Shown here: positions 27,611-36,291 of the stretch, one piece after another | Layout of the letters: each line of letters starts with the position of its first letter | How positions within the stretch are numbered: position 1 is the stretch's first letter | NCBI GenBank assembly: GCA_003134655.1 | Contig: PLBY01000045.1 | Coordinates: 160,427 to 224,426 of the forward strand | Length of the DNA stretch: 64,000 bases | Source of the DNA: Acidobacteriaceae bacterium | GTDB taxonomy: Bacteria; Acidobacteriota; Terriglobia; Terriglobales; Acidobacteriaceae | Reading direction: 5' to 3' | Made by a program: the position numbers and the translations under genes | The notes under the pieces: model-generated | Databases searched by the model: none | What the model saw: only the letters and a program-made list of their open reading frames with translations | What the model was told of the DNA's origin: nothing

Positions 27611-28141
27611 TCACTTCCCCTTGGTGGCCTTGCCTTCCATCACGTTCGTCCACTTCGCGCCATCCTCCGACATTTCGTACGAGAAGCTGTACGAGGTCGC
27701 CGAAGTGACCTTCATGATGAAGCGCCCCTTCATGGTCATGCCGCCCATCTTCTCGTCGTTCGTCCAGGTCCAGGTGTCGCCGTCCACCGCACCCTTGGAG
27801 TCGGTGAACTCGCCCCAGCTATTGAACTCGCGATAGGTATAGATTTTGTCTTCGGTGGAATAGCCCATGACGGTGATGCCCGATCCGCTGCCCATGGAGC
27901 CTTTGAAGTCGGCATGGCACACGACGAAGAATCCGCCGTCCATCCACTCGCACTTTTCGTTCTCGGTCATCTTGCCGGCCGGCCCCATTGAGGTCGCCTT
28001 CATGTCGCCATCCAGAGTCCACGAGCCAACAAACATGTCGAGCTTCTTCACTTCCGGGCCGGGCTTGGGCATCTCCATCTGCGCCAATGCCGGGGCTCCC
28101 AACACCAACCAAGCCGCCAGAATCATTCCTATGTGTTTCAT
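27611..28141 (-). CDS. Exported DUF1579-like protein, copy 2
   Basis: From ATG 28141 this is a 176-aa protein. The signal peptide is MILAAWLVLGAPALAQ. The barrel starts PGPEVKKLDMFVGSWTLDGD and includes CEWMDGGFFVVCHADFKG and YTYREFNSWGE. It ends SEDGAKWTNVMEGKATKGK, close to the paralogue at 26967. The ATG is favoured because the signal peptide starts there; upstream codons of the track ORF are low quality. Confidence 0.75.
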   Translation of the reverse strand: MKHIGMILAAWLVLGAPALAQMEMPKPGPEVKKLDMFVGSWTLDGDMKATSMGPAGKMTENEKCEWMDGGFFVVCHADFKGSMGSGSGITVMGYSTEDKIYTYREFNSWGEFTDSKGAVDGDTWTWTNDEKMGGMTMKGRFIMKVTSATSYSFSYEMSEDGAKWTNVMEGKATKGK

Positions 28142-28298
28142 TGTGTGCCTCGTGTGCTTATTGTTGATTGTTGATTTCTGATTGCGGACTAAAACGCGCC
28201 TCGCGCGACACAGTATTAGACTCGCGCCAAGACCCTCCGTCAACCATATTTCATGCGGGTTTTCGGCCCAATAATCGAAAATCATCAACCCGCACTTT

Positions 28299-28769
28299 CT
28301 ACCAGTCTCCCCAGTGCGACGCGGTCATCTGCTGAAACTTCATCTTCCACGCGTCCCCTTGTTTCACCCAGACTGTGCTGAAGTGCTGATACCGCGGAGG
28401 CGGGCCCTGATCCTCTACGGCCGGAACCCGCAGCACAACGTTGTAAGTCACGATCGCGACGCCGTCGCCAGCCGTCACCACCTTCATGTCGTACGGCATC
28501 AAATCCACGCCGCCGTCGCCGAACTGGTCGAGCATGTCCTGCCGGTCGTACAACTGCCCGTCGAACTGGACGAAAGAAAAGTCATCGGTGAGCGTGCGCT
28601 TGAAGAATGCGACGTCCCCCTTTTTCGCCGCGTCGACGAAACTCTTCTCGGCAGCGATGAGCGTCTGTTCTAGCGGACTCAGAGGCTTGGCCGGCGTATT
28701 TGCGGTCTGCGCAGTTACGCTGGAAAGCAGGCATGACAACACCAGGCACGCCACGAAATGAATCTTCAT
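28299..28769 (-). CDS. Exported SnoaL/DUF4440-type protein
   Basis: From ATG 28769 this is a 156-aa protein. A signal peptide (VACLVLSCLLSSVTA) is followed by an NTF2-like fold: EKSFVDAAKKGDVAFFKRTL, then DDFSFVQFDGQLYDRQDML and the C-terminal FSTVWVKQGDAWKMKFQQMT, the DUF4440 pattern. Members bind small ligands or act as simple enzymes. It is the fourth small exported gene in a row on this strand (26303-28769). Confidence 0.75.
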   Translation of the reverse strand: MKIHFVACLVLSCLLSSVTAQTANTPAKPLSPLEQTLIAAEKSFVDAAKKGDVAFFKRTLTDDFSFVQFDGQLYDRQDMLDQFGDGGVDLMPYDMKVVTAGDGVAIVTYNVVLRVPAVEDQGPPPRYQHFSTVWVKQGDAWKMKFQQMTASHWGDW

Positions 28770-28795
28770 CAACCCTCCCCGTAATCGAACGATCT

Positions 28796-29362
28796 TCAAT
28801 CGACTATGTCCGTGACTCCCGGCAGTCCGTCGATACTCTGCCGGTTTTTCTCCTGCCGGTAAATTTTCAGGCCTTCGGTTCCCCGCTTGTGGCACCACGC
28901 CGGCAGTGCCGAGCGGTCCGCCTCAAGTTTGAGCAGAGGCACGCCGTAGCCGCAGGAATCGCTGATGCGTGAGACCTCGACCACAATGATCGCACGTGTG
29001 CCCTCATAAACTGGAAAGTGACTTTGCAGGATTGCAAACTCCGCTTCGTGCGGTTCGACGGGCCGTCCGTGCCCATGAAGCCGCAAAACCTTGGTCGCGC
29101 CCTGAAATGCGCAGAACATGATCACGATGCGGCCGTTTTCCCGCAAGTGCGCGATGGTCTCAACTCCGCTACCGAAAATGTCGAGATAGGCGACGGTCCG
29201 CGGTCCGAGAATCCGGAACGTGTCCAGTCCCTTGGGAGAGAGGTTGACGTGCCCGTTCGCATCGAGCGGAGCCGTGGCGACAAAAAACACAGATTGCGCC
29301 TGAATAAAGCTCCTGAGGGCCTCGTCGATCTCGGGATAAGCTTTTGCCACGTCTATCCTCAA
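28796..29362 (-). CDS. Pyridoxamine 5'-phosphate oxidase-family flavoprotein
   Basis: This 188-aa protein has the split-barrel flavin fold: FIQAQSVFFVATAPLDANGH, NLSPKGLDTFRILGPRTVAYLD and GRIVIMFCAFQGATKVLRLHG. The spacing matches the acidobacterial/actinobacterial PPOX group of FMN- or F420-binding reductases, not PdxH itself. The track start is TTG (29362); an in-frame GTG at 29350 is possible. A 15-bp stem hairpin lies immediately upstream (29370-29406) and would be in or near the 5' leader. Confidence 0.75.
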   Translation of the reverse strand: MRIDVAKAYPEIDEALRSFIQAQSVFFVATAPLDANGHVNLSPKGLDTFRILGPRTVAYLDIFGSGVETIAHLRENGRIVIMFCAFQGATKVLRLHGHGRPVEPHEAEFAILQSHFPVYEGTRAIIVVEVSRISDSCGYGVPLLKLEADRSALPAWCHKRGTEGLKIYRQEKNRQSIDGLPGVTDIVD

Positions 29363-29364
29363 CC

Positions 29365-29410
29365 GGGTGCCCCATTTCTCGCGCGTTCTTTGCGCGAGAA
29401 GTGGGGATTT
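29365..29410. repeat. Hairpin element, GTTCTTT loop, copy 1
   Basis: Arms CCCCATTTCTCGCGC (29370-29384) and GCGCGAGAAGTGGGG (29392-29406) form 15 pairs with one G-U wobble around the loop GTTCTTT. The 5' flank is GGGTG and the 3' flank is ATTT. The same structure with a different inner stem occurs inverted at 52885-52921. Confidence 0.75.
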
Positions 29411-29452
29411 GACTCGGACACCCGCCTCATCGGCGCCAGAAATGAGTTACTC

Positions 29453-30724
29453 CTACCCCTGAATCTTCCCCGCCAGTTCCGCCCGCAGAACCGAAATCTG
29501 CTCGCCGGTCGCCAGATTCTTCAGCGCGAACGCGTCTGCCTTTACCTCGTTCTCGCCGACGATCAGAATGTACTTCGCCCCCGCCTTCGTCGCGGCCTCA
29601 AACGACTTCTTCAGGCGAAAGGCGTCGTCTCCTAGTTCGATGACCAGATCATGCCGCCGCAACTCGCGCGCCAGCCGCGCCGCCTCGGCATTCATCCCCG
29701 CCATGGGAGCTACATACACATCCGGCTTCCGTATCACACCCTCGGCTGTCTCCTTCAACGACATCACCAGCCGGTCTTCGCCGATCGCGAAGCCAATCCC
29801 GGGAGCCGCCGGTCCGCCGAGAGCTTCCGATAGCCCGTCGTACCGGCCCCCGCCGAGAATCGCGTTCTGCGCACCCAGCGCTCCATGCGTGAACTCGAAC
29901 GCCGTCCGCGTATAGTAGTCGAGCCCGCGCACCAGTCGGTCGTTCAAGGAAAATCGTACGCCGACCTTGGTCAGAATTTCCTGCACCGCGTCAAAGTGCT
30001 TGCGGGAATCTGCTCCGAGAAACTGCGTGATGCGGGGCAGCGTTTCGATGATGGGCTGATCTTCTGGGACCTTGCAGTCGAACACGCGCAGCGGATTCGT
30101 CACCGCCCGCCGCTGGCAGTCGTCGCACATTTGCCCGGCTACGGGTTCGAGCGCCTTGCGCAGTGCGTCGTTGAATTGAGCGCGGTCGGCCGGCGTGCCC
30201 ACAGAATTCAGTTCGAGATTCCAATCGGTGATGCCGAGCCGGTCCAGCAGCGTGGCGAGCATCTCCAACACTTCGGCGTCGCGCGCCGGAGACTCACTGC
30301 CCGCCGACGCCGGGCCAATCACCTCAGCCCCGATCTGATAGAACTGCCGGTAGCGTCCCTTCTGCGGACGTTCTCGCCGGAACTGCGGCCCGATGTAATA
30401 GAGCTTGTTCAGCCCGCGATCCCACAACTTGTGCTCGATGTAAGCGCGCACCACGCCGGCGGTATTTTCAGGACGTAGCGTTAGAGACTGCCCTTTCTCG
30501 CTTGCCGCCCGCGCACGATCCTCCCACGTGTACATCTCCTTCGCGACGATGTCGGTCTCTTCCCCCACACCGCGCGCGAACAGCGCCGTCTCCTCGAAAA
30601 TCGGGGTGCGGATCTCCTGGAAGTTGTAGGCGCGGAACACATCTCGCACCGCCGCCTCCACAAAGTTCCAAAGCGCCGTCTCCGGCGGCAGTAGGTCTCG
30701 CGTTCCCCGAACAGCCTTAATCAT
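29453..30724 (-). CDS. hisS: Histidyl-tRNA synthetase
   Basis: This 423-aa class II synthetase has normal length. It begins IKAVRGTRDLLPPETALWN. Motif 2 is in LYYIGPQFRRERPQKGRYRQFYQ, and the His-specific loops LVRGLDYYTRTAFEF and AILGGGRYDGL are present. The C-terminal anticodon-binding domain follows (YVAPMAGMNAEAARLARELR). It charges tRNA(His). It is a single gene on this strand, with a repeat-rich gap upstream. Confidence 0.96.
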   Translation of the reverse strand: MIKAVRGTRDLLPPETALWNFVEAAVRDVFRAYNFQEIRTPIFEETALFARGVGEETDIVAKEMYTWEDRARAASEKGQSLTLRPENTAGVVRAYIEHKLWDRGLNKLYYIGPQFRRERPQKGRYRQFYQIGAEVIGPASAGSESPARDAEVLEMLATLLDRLGITDWNLELNSVGTPADRAQFNDALRKALEPVAGQMCDDCQRRAVTNPLRVFDCKVPEDQPIIETLPRITQFLGADSRKHFDAVQEILTKVGVRFSLNDRLVRGLDYYTRTAFEFTHGALGAQNAILGGGRYDGLSEALGGPAAPGIGFAIGEDRLVMSLKETAEGVIRKPDVYVAPMAGMNAEAARLARELRRHDLVIELGDDAFRLKKSFEAATKAGAKYILIVGENEVKADAFALKNLATGEQISVLRAELAGKIQG

Positions 30725-30739
30725 GCTTCCCCTTTACTC

Positions 30740-30790
30740 TGTCATCCTGAGCGGAGCGAGCTCGAATGAGCTCGCGCAGTCGAAGGATCC
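30740..30790. repeat. Half copy of the TGTCATCCTGAG element
   Basis: TGTCATCCTGAGC is followed by GGAGCGAGCTC..GAGCTCG and CGAAGGATCC. It is the left arm of the element seen complete at 11441 and 47894, but no right arm follows. Confidence 0.6.
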
Positions 30791-30892
30791 CTACCCCTCC
30801 GGCGCCTCTACAAGCCTATCAGGGAGTTCTCGACAAGCTTCCAAACGCCAGCGAAGGCCTGAGTTCAACATCGTGGGTCGTCGTGGCCCATT

Positions 30893-31092
30893 GGTCCCGG
30901 AGGGACCTCTGATAGTAGCCCGCCGCTTTAGCGGCGGGTGAAACCGAATGCTGATACCGTGCCGTAGGCACGGCTGAAACGCACCCAATCCCATGCGCCC
31001 GATTTCAACCGTCCCTACCGGGACGGAATTCCTTTGCAGCACGCATACCCGGCGTTGAAACGCCGGGCTACTCTCAAACGTCCCTCCGGGAC
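30893..31092. repeat. Inverted pair of three-hairpin elements
   Basis: Six perfect hairpins occur in 200 bp: GGTCCC/GGGACC (30893), CCCGCCGC/GCGGCGGG (30919), CCGTGCC/GGCACGG (30957), CCGTCCC/GGGACGG (31009), CCCGGCGTT/AACGCCGGG (31048) and GTCCC/GGGAC (31080). Reversing the right half gives the same order and linkers (AGTAGCCC before hairpin 2, TGAAA after hairpin 3), so the block is two copies facing each other. It fills the gap between hisS and the carbonic-anhydrase gene. Confidence 0.8.
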
Positions 31093-31102
31093 CCTCACCC
31101 TG

Positions 31103-31615
31103 CTACCTCTCCCTCAAGTACTCGTCTTTATACCCCAGATAATTCCGAGCGTACCGCATAATCATCTCGTCCTCAGCCGGCCCCAGCTTCCGCCGGAACT
31201 TCCCGGGAGACCCCATCCACAACGATCCCGGCTCGACCACCGTCTTCTCCGGAATCAACGTGCCCGCCGCGATGATCGACCCAGCCCCAATCCGCGCGCC
31301 GTTCAGAATGATCGTCCCCATGCCGATAAGGCACCGGTCTTCGATGACGCATCCGTGTAGCGTAACCGAATGACCGACCGTAACGTACTCCCCGAGATAA
31401 ACGCCCCACTGCTGTTTCATCCCATGGAGCACGCTGTTGTCTTGCACATTCGAGTAAGCCCCAATGCGGATCTCATGCACGTCGCCGCGCACCACGGCGT
31501 TCATCCACACCGAAGCGTGCTCGCCCAGAACCACATCGCCAATAATCTGCGCCGAGTCGTCCACATAACACGTCGCAGGAACCGTCGGCCGCACACCTTT
31601 ATAAGATCGAAGCAT
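31103..31615 (-). CDS. Gamma-class carbonic anhydrase-family protein
   Basis: From ATG 31615 this is a 170-aa left-handed beta-helix protein. Hexapeptide repeats run through most of it (IIGDVVLGEHASVWMNAVVRG). Metal-ligand positions are VLHGM and VGHSVTLHGC, as in the YrdA/PaaY group. The C-terminal helix is ARNYLGYKDEYLRER. It forms a trimer with Zn or Fe between subunits and may hydrate CO2, although not all members are active. The track start (31747) adds low-quality sequence that covers a palindrome. Confidence 0.85.
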   Translation of the reverse strand: MLRSYKGVRPTVPATCYVDDSAQIIGDVVLGEHASVWMNAVVRGDVHEIRIGAYSNVQDNSVLHGMKQQWGVYLGEYVTVGHSVTLHGCVIEDRCLIGMGTIILNGARIGAGSIIAAGTLIPEKTVVEPGSLWMGSPGKFRRKLGPAEDEMIMRYARNYLGYKDEYLRER

Positions 31616-32040
31616 AGTTCGAGAAAGAAACTGAAAGTACCACGAGAACGCATTCCAGCGTAAGGGCCGCAAGAACTCATGTGGGGACAGCCGCCCTCGG
31701 CTGTCCGTCGAGCGAAGCTCGACTGGGTTTGTCCTTCGCATAGCCAAAGAGACATGCGATTACCATTCGCCCGATTTCCTCCGCGTCCCTTGTGTCCTCT
31801 GTGGTTAATTGCCTTTCCATTCCCACTCCGGGAACTCATCCCAAAAAGTCTCTTCCAATCACAGAACTCTGCTCCTCTCGCATGCTATACAAAACTTGGT
31901 TTTCCAATTCCGCGGAGAAGCTTCCGGCCGAGCCTGACCAGGCCGCTCCTTCCGGCACTTCCCCGCGGACTGCTCGCCTCGCGTCCGGTTAACGCGCGTC
32001 GGGTCCCTCCGAGTTCGATCCCGCACTTCGAGGCGACCTC
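31616..32040. other. Intergenic region with palindrome and GTGTCC repeat
   Basis: It contains the hairpin at 31680-31706 and a GTGTCCTCTGTGGTTAA segment (about 31793-31809) related to repeats at 47262 and 52930. The promoter of the TonB-type receptor should lie near 31900; no clear match was found. No gene was recognised. Confidence 0.4.
31680..31706. repeat. GTCCCCACA-type hairpin
   Basis: Reverse strand GGACAGCCG / CGGCTGTCC with loop AGGG is followed by CCACA. It has the same form as GGACGGGCG / CGCCCGTCC plus CCACA at 63763, with paired changes in the stem. Confidence 0.65.
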
Positions 32041-35000
32041 ATGTCTGCGACGCGAATGGTTTCTCTTCCGGCCTTCATTCTTTTTCTGATGATGATCCCC
32101 ACGCTGCTGGCGGCACAGGACGCGAGTGGAGCGGTCCGCGGCACCGTGCTCGATTCCGCCGGCGGAGTCGTCGCGCAAGCTTCGATCGTTTTGGTGAACA
32201 CCGCGACTGGAGCACGCTACGCCGCTACCAGTTCCGCGACCGGAGCGTTCGACTTCGAGTTGCTCGCTCCCGGCGACTACTCCGCGCGCGTCACGGCGCA
32301 AGGAATGGCTCCTCAAGTCACTCCCCAGCTGCACGTCGATGTGGGCGGGACCGCGCTGCTTGAATTCCATCTGACCGTCGCCGGAGCACAAGAGAAGGTA
32401 ACCGTCTCGGGCGCGCCTGCGTTGGTCGAACCCCAGACTAGTACCGCATCCACGCTGCTCGACGAACGCGCGGTGAACGATTTTCCACTGAACGGCCGAC
32501 GGTTCTCGGACCTGGCGCTGTTCTCGCCGGGAGTCACGCAGGATCCGCGCAGCCTGACGTCCTCCACCAACGGTGATCTCTCGTTCGGCGGCATTCGCGG
32601 ATTTCAGAACACCACGCTCGTCGACGGCGCCGACTACAACAACGCCTTCTTCTCGCAGGCCCGCGGACGCTATCGCGCGCCCTACCAGTTCTCTACCGAA
32701 GTCGTGCAGGAGTTTCGCGTCTCCACCAATTCCTACGGCGCCGAACAAGGACGCTCCGGTGGGGCCGTGATCAACGTCGTCACCAAGTCCGGGGGGAATC
32801 ATGTGCACGGCACCGCGTTCTACTATCTGCGCGATAGTTCTTTCGGTGCGTCGAATCCCTTTCTGGCGTTCAAGCCGCACAACCGGCAGCAGCAGATCGG
32901 AGGCACGATCGGCGGTCCCATCAAACGCAACAAGATTTTCTTCTTCGCCGGATTTGATCAGCACATCTTCCACGTTCCCAACGTCGTGGAGTTCCTCGAT
33001 GGCAGTTCAAAAGTCGTGCCCGTCGCCCCTACTGGGCCCTACATTCCCGGCGATTACGAAGCCACTGATCAGGCTCTGGTGTTCGCCGCCGCGGGGCGAC
33101 TGACTTCGCTCGCCGGAGAATATCCTGCCGGACAAATCGGCAACACTGCGTATGCCAAGCTCGATCTCAATCTCTCTTCGCGCCAGCAACTCTCGTTGCG
33201 CGTTAACACCACGCGCTACTGGGGATCGAACAACGTGTTCCTCGATCCCGCCAGCCCGGTCACCTTCGATGCCAACAACAATAACGGCGAGGAAGTTGTC
33301 TCCACCGAAACCGCATCCCTCTCTTTGACCTCTGGCCTTTCGCAACGCTGGATCAGCCACTTCCGCGCCCAGTTCTCGCGGGACCGCCAGCAGTCCTACA
33401 GCAACACCAGCGACGTGCTGGTCAAGATCCCTACCATCCTCGACGGCATGGGGCGCTCCAACCTGTTGCCCCGCCAGACCCGTGAGCATCGCCTCCATCT
33501 CGCAGAAACGATAAGTCACGAGGGCTCGCGGAACACGTGGAAGTTCGGCGGCGACGCGCTGCTCACCTGGATCTACGACTTCTTCCCCAGCCAGCAGAGC
33601 GGCGAATATCTTTTTTATCCCGTCAAGGTCAATCCGTTCACATTCGAACCCATGGAAGCCGGGCTGCAACTCAGCCCGCTGCGCGCCTATGCCCACCAGG
33701 TTCCACACTATTATCTGCAGAACTTCGGCAGCGCCACCTCACATCCGGACACGAACGAATACGCCGCATTTGCCCAGGACACAATGCGAGTGACGAAACG
33801 CCTCGCGGTGAATCTCGGCGTGCGCTGGGACCTGCAAACCTTTACGACCGCGGGACTCCTCTCGAACCCGCTGTTCCCGCCATCGGGCAAAGTTCCGTTC
33901 CAGCCTTACAACTTCGCGCCGCGCGCTGGTCTCGCCTATTCCTTCGGCAACAAACGTCCGCTAGTGGTGCGCGCCGGATACGGAATTTTCTTCGTGCGTA
34001 TTCCCCAGATTTACAACTCGGTGATCCAGACCGAAAACGGCATTACCGACGCGAGCGTATTCCTCAACAACACCAATTATTACGACAACCAGGTGTTCCC
34101 CACGTATCCGAACCCGCTCGTAAGATGTCCGCTGTACGCCGCGAACTGCGCGCTGCCCGCTGGATTCACCCAAGGCGTAACCAACACGCTCTCCGCCTTC
34201 GCGCCGAACTTCGTGACCCCGCGAGTGCAGCAAGCCAATCTCACGCTCGAGAAGGAGGTCACCAACCACACTACCGTCACCGTGTCGTTGCTCACGGTCC
34301 GCGGCGAACACCTGATCCGGGCACTGGACGTGAATCTTCCTCAGCCGATCGCGTCGACCTATCCCATCTTCGATTCCACCGGATCCATTTTCACCGGCGG
34401 CTATTACACCGTGGACTCGTTCGCGACGTGGCAGTTCACGCGATCGCTGAGCTGTCCGTGGCCACCCTGCATCAATCCGCTCGGACGCCCCATCGCGCAA
34501 CTCGGCGCCATCAACGAATTCCAAAGCGCGGCCTCCAGCTACTACAACGGAGCCGTGCTCTCCATCAATCGCCGCGTTGCCCGAGGATCCTATCTGCGCT
34601 TCTCGTACACCTACGCGCGCGCCATCGACGACGGACAGGACGCCCTTGTCGCGGGACAGCCCGCCACCGTGCAAAACTCCTACGCACCCAGCACCGAGCG
34701 CGGCCCCAGCGTCACCGACCAGCGCCAGCGTCTCGTTGTTGCCTTCTCCGCCGACCTTCATCCTTTTCATCGCGGACACGAACTTCTCGGCCACGTCTTC
34801 AACGACTGGAAGATGTCCACGGTTGTGAACTACGGCAGCGGACGTCCCTTCAACGCCACCGTCGCCGGCGATCCCAACCAGGACGGCAACGACCTCAACG
34901 ACCGGCTCCCCGGCTACAGCCGCAATGCCTTCACCGGCCCCGACTACGCGACCGCCGACCTTCGACTCACCCGAATCTTGCGCTTCGGCGAACGCTACAA

Positions 35001-35226
35001 ACTCAACCTCGTCGCCGAATCTTTCAACCTCTTCAACCGCGACAACCAGCGCGTCACTATCACGTCCAACGGACTGGTCTCGTCGGCTTCCACCTTCGAG
35101 CAGAGCTCCGTCACCGCCAACATCGCTCCCTACCCCGGCTACTATCAACTGCCGAATAACTTCATGAAACCGAATTCGGCGTACGCCCCAAGGCAAATCC
35201 AACTGGCGCTGAAATTCATTTACTAA
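32041..35226 (+). CDS. Oar-like TonB-dependent receptor with carboxypeptidase-regulatory domain
   Basis: This 1061-aa outer-membrane protein has a signal peptide at residues 1-25 (FILFLMMIPTLLAAQ). A CarboxypepD_reg domain follows at about 28-115 (GAVRGTVLDSAGGVVAQASI). The plug is at about 125-260 (FPLNGRRFSDLALFSPGV; FGGIRGFQNTTLVDGADYNN; GRSGGAVINVVTKSGGN). The remainder is a long beta-barrel ending in an aromatic residue (LKFIY). This is the typical acidobacterial expanded receptor family, thought to take up glycans or other large nutrients or act in adhesion. It is a single gene, with no SusD-like partner. Confidence 0.88.
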   Translation: MSATRMVSLPAFILFLMMIPTLLAAQDASGAVRGTVLDSAGGVVAQASIVLVNTATGARYAATSSATGAFDFELLAPGDYSARVTAQGMAPQVTPQLHVDVGGTALLEFHLTVAGAQEKVTVSGAPALVEPQTSTASTLLDERAVNDFPLNGRRFSDLALFSPGVTQDPRSLTSSTNGDLSFGGIRGFQNTTLVDGADYNNAFFSQARGRYRAPYQFSTEVVQEFRVSTNSYGAEQGRSGGAVINVVTKSGGNHVHGTAFYYLRDSSFGASNPFLAFKPHNRQQQIGGTIGGPIKRNKIFFFAGFDQHIFHVPNVVEFLDGSSKVVPVAPTGPYIPGDYEATDQALVFAAAGRLTSLAGEYPAGQIGNTAYAKLDLNLSSRQQLSLRVNTTRYWGSNNVFLDPASPVTFDANNNNGEEVVSTETASLSLTSGLSQRWISHFRAQFSRDRQQSYSNTSDVLVKIPTILDGMGRSNLLPRQTREHRLHLAETISHEGSRNTWKFGGDALLTWIYDFFPSQQSGEYLFYPVKVNPFTFEPMEAGLQLSPLRAYAHQVPHYYLQNFGSATSHPDTNEYAAFAQDTMRVTKRLAVNLGVRWDLQTFTTAGLLSNPLFPPSGKVPFQPYNFAPRAGLAYSFGNKRPLVVRAGYGIFFVRIPQIYNSVIQTENGITDASVFLNNTNYYDNQVFPTYPNPLVRCPLYAANCALPAGFTQGVTNTLSAFAPNFVTPRVQQANLTLEKEVTNHTTVTVSLLTVRGEHLIRALDVNLPQPIASTYPIFDSTGSIFTGGYYTVDSFATWQFTRSLSCPWPPCINPLGRPIAQLGAINEFQSAASSYYNGAVLSINRRVARGSYLRFSYTYARAIDDGQDALVAGQPATVQNSYAPSTERGPSVTDQRQRLVVAFSADLHPFHRGHELLGHVFNDWKMSTVVNYGSGRPFNATVAGDPNQDGNDLNDRLPGYSRNAFTGPDYATADLRLTRILRFGERYKLNLVAESFNLFNRDNQRVTITSNGLVSSASTFEQSSVTANIAPYPGYYQLPNNFMKPNSAYAPRQIQLALKFIY

Positions 35227-35362
35227 GTGGGCCGGCAGGTTGGATCTAACATCGCGGCCGCGACAGGCTTGCTTTTTGATTGTGCGGAATTCCAAAACCG
35301 TCTCAAAATGATGCAATATTGCAATTTTGCGGCCCTTGTTCAGAGATTTCGACCACTTTCAC

Positions 35363-35390
35363 TTGACTTGCAGTCAAATCCTTGTAATAA
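35363..35390 (+). promoter_or_regulatory. Sigma-70-type promoter of rpsU
   Basis: The -35 TTGACT (35363-35368) and -10 TAATAA (35385-35390) are separated by 16 bp. They lie 40 bp before the rpsU start codon in an AT-rich patch. Confidence 0.55.
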
Positions 35391-35429
35391 CTATTCGGTC
35401 CATCCGGACGGGTTTGGGGGTGTGTCAGT

Positions 35430-35627
35430 TTGGCAGAAGTACGGCTTCAAGAGGGCGAGTCTCTCGAGAACGCGCTGCGCCGTTTCAAGCGCAAGGTGCA
35501 ACAGGAAGACATTATCAAGGAGGTCAAGCGCCACTCCTTTTACCTGAAGCCCGGCGAGAAAAAGCGTGTCAAGGCTGCTCTCGCTCGCAAGCGTGCTCGC
35601 AAGAAGACGCGCAAAGAACAAGACTAA
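35430..35627 (+). CDS. rpsU: Ribosomal protein bS21
   Basis: This 65-aa protein begins MAEVRLQEGESLENALRRFK and continues with KRHSFYLKPGEKKRVK and a basic tail (ARKRARKKTRKEQD), as expected for S21. It binds the 30S platform near the anti-SD. The start codon is TTG, preceded by a G-rich stretch (GGGGGTG); no ATG fits. The gene stands alone with its own promoter. A GC hairpin (AGGGCCGC..GCGGCCCT, 35636-35663) follows without a U-tract. Confidence 0.92.
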   Translation: MAEVRLQEGESLENALRRFKRKVQQEDIIKEVKRHSFYLKPGEKKRVKAALARKRARKKTRKEQD

Positions 35628-35893
35628 TTCGATAGAGGGCCGCTCCTTCCCGGGGCGGCCCTGCTCAAATCTGGCCCCCCACCGAGTTGAGCTGCAGCAG
35701 GGAATTTCATACTTCATCTCCGGCATATAAAAGCACGATAAGTTGTGCCCGCGCCCCTCCTGGGAGCGTGGCGGGCCGAGTCCAAGGGGCAGTACAGAGG
35801 GGGAGCAGTACACAACCTGTATTTTCGGTGAACCACCGCAGTTCCTTCCCCGCGGGTGGGCGCGCGGAAACGGGCTGAAGGGAGCCATCCTCG

Positions 35894-36211
35894 ATGGAAT
35901 TTCAGGACAAGGTGCTGAAGTGTATCGACTGTGGGAGTGATTTCATCTTCACGGCTGGGGAACAGCTTTTCTTCCACGACAAACAATTCAAGAACGAACC
36001 CAAGCGCTGCAAGGCTTGCAAGACCAAGCGGATCTCGGTACTCGGCGCGCCCCCTGCGCCTGGACAGAATTACCGCTACACCAAGGTCGAAACCCAAGCC
36101 ACTTGCTCGGGCTGCGGAAAACAAACGACTGTCCCTTTCCGTCCCACGCAAGGCCGCCCCGTCTTCTGCCGCGAATGCTTTCAGTCGCGAAGGACTGCGG
36201 CTTCGGCGTAA
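35894..36211 (+). CDS. Small zinc-ribbon protein
   Basis: This 105-aa protein has two zinc ribbons. The first is CIDCGSDF..CKACK (residues 10-43), the second CSGCGK..GRPVFCRECF (about 71-97), the latter of the CxxC_CxxC type with FRP and GRPVFC. Proteins of this kind accompany bS21 and cold-shock-type genes in many bacteria. It probably binds RNA or protein; no catalytic residues are seen. It lies 266 bp after rpsU. Confidence 0.82.
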   Translation: MEFQDKVLKCIDCGSDFIFTAGEQLFFHDKQFKNEPKRCKACKTKRISVLGAPPAPGQNYRYTKVETQATCSGCGKQTTVPFRPTQGRPVFCRECFQSRRTAASA

Positions 36212-36291
36212 GTGGGGCGCGGGCACTGATGCCCGCAGCTTTTGACCGTGCTGCCCCTCGGTGATGCGGAGTATTGCGTTACCATAGGGAT

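Noticed and set aside
33537-35159. 540-aa ORF inside the TonB receptor gene
   Set aside because: Same-strand alternate frame, Arg/Gln/His-rich, without family motifs.
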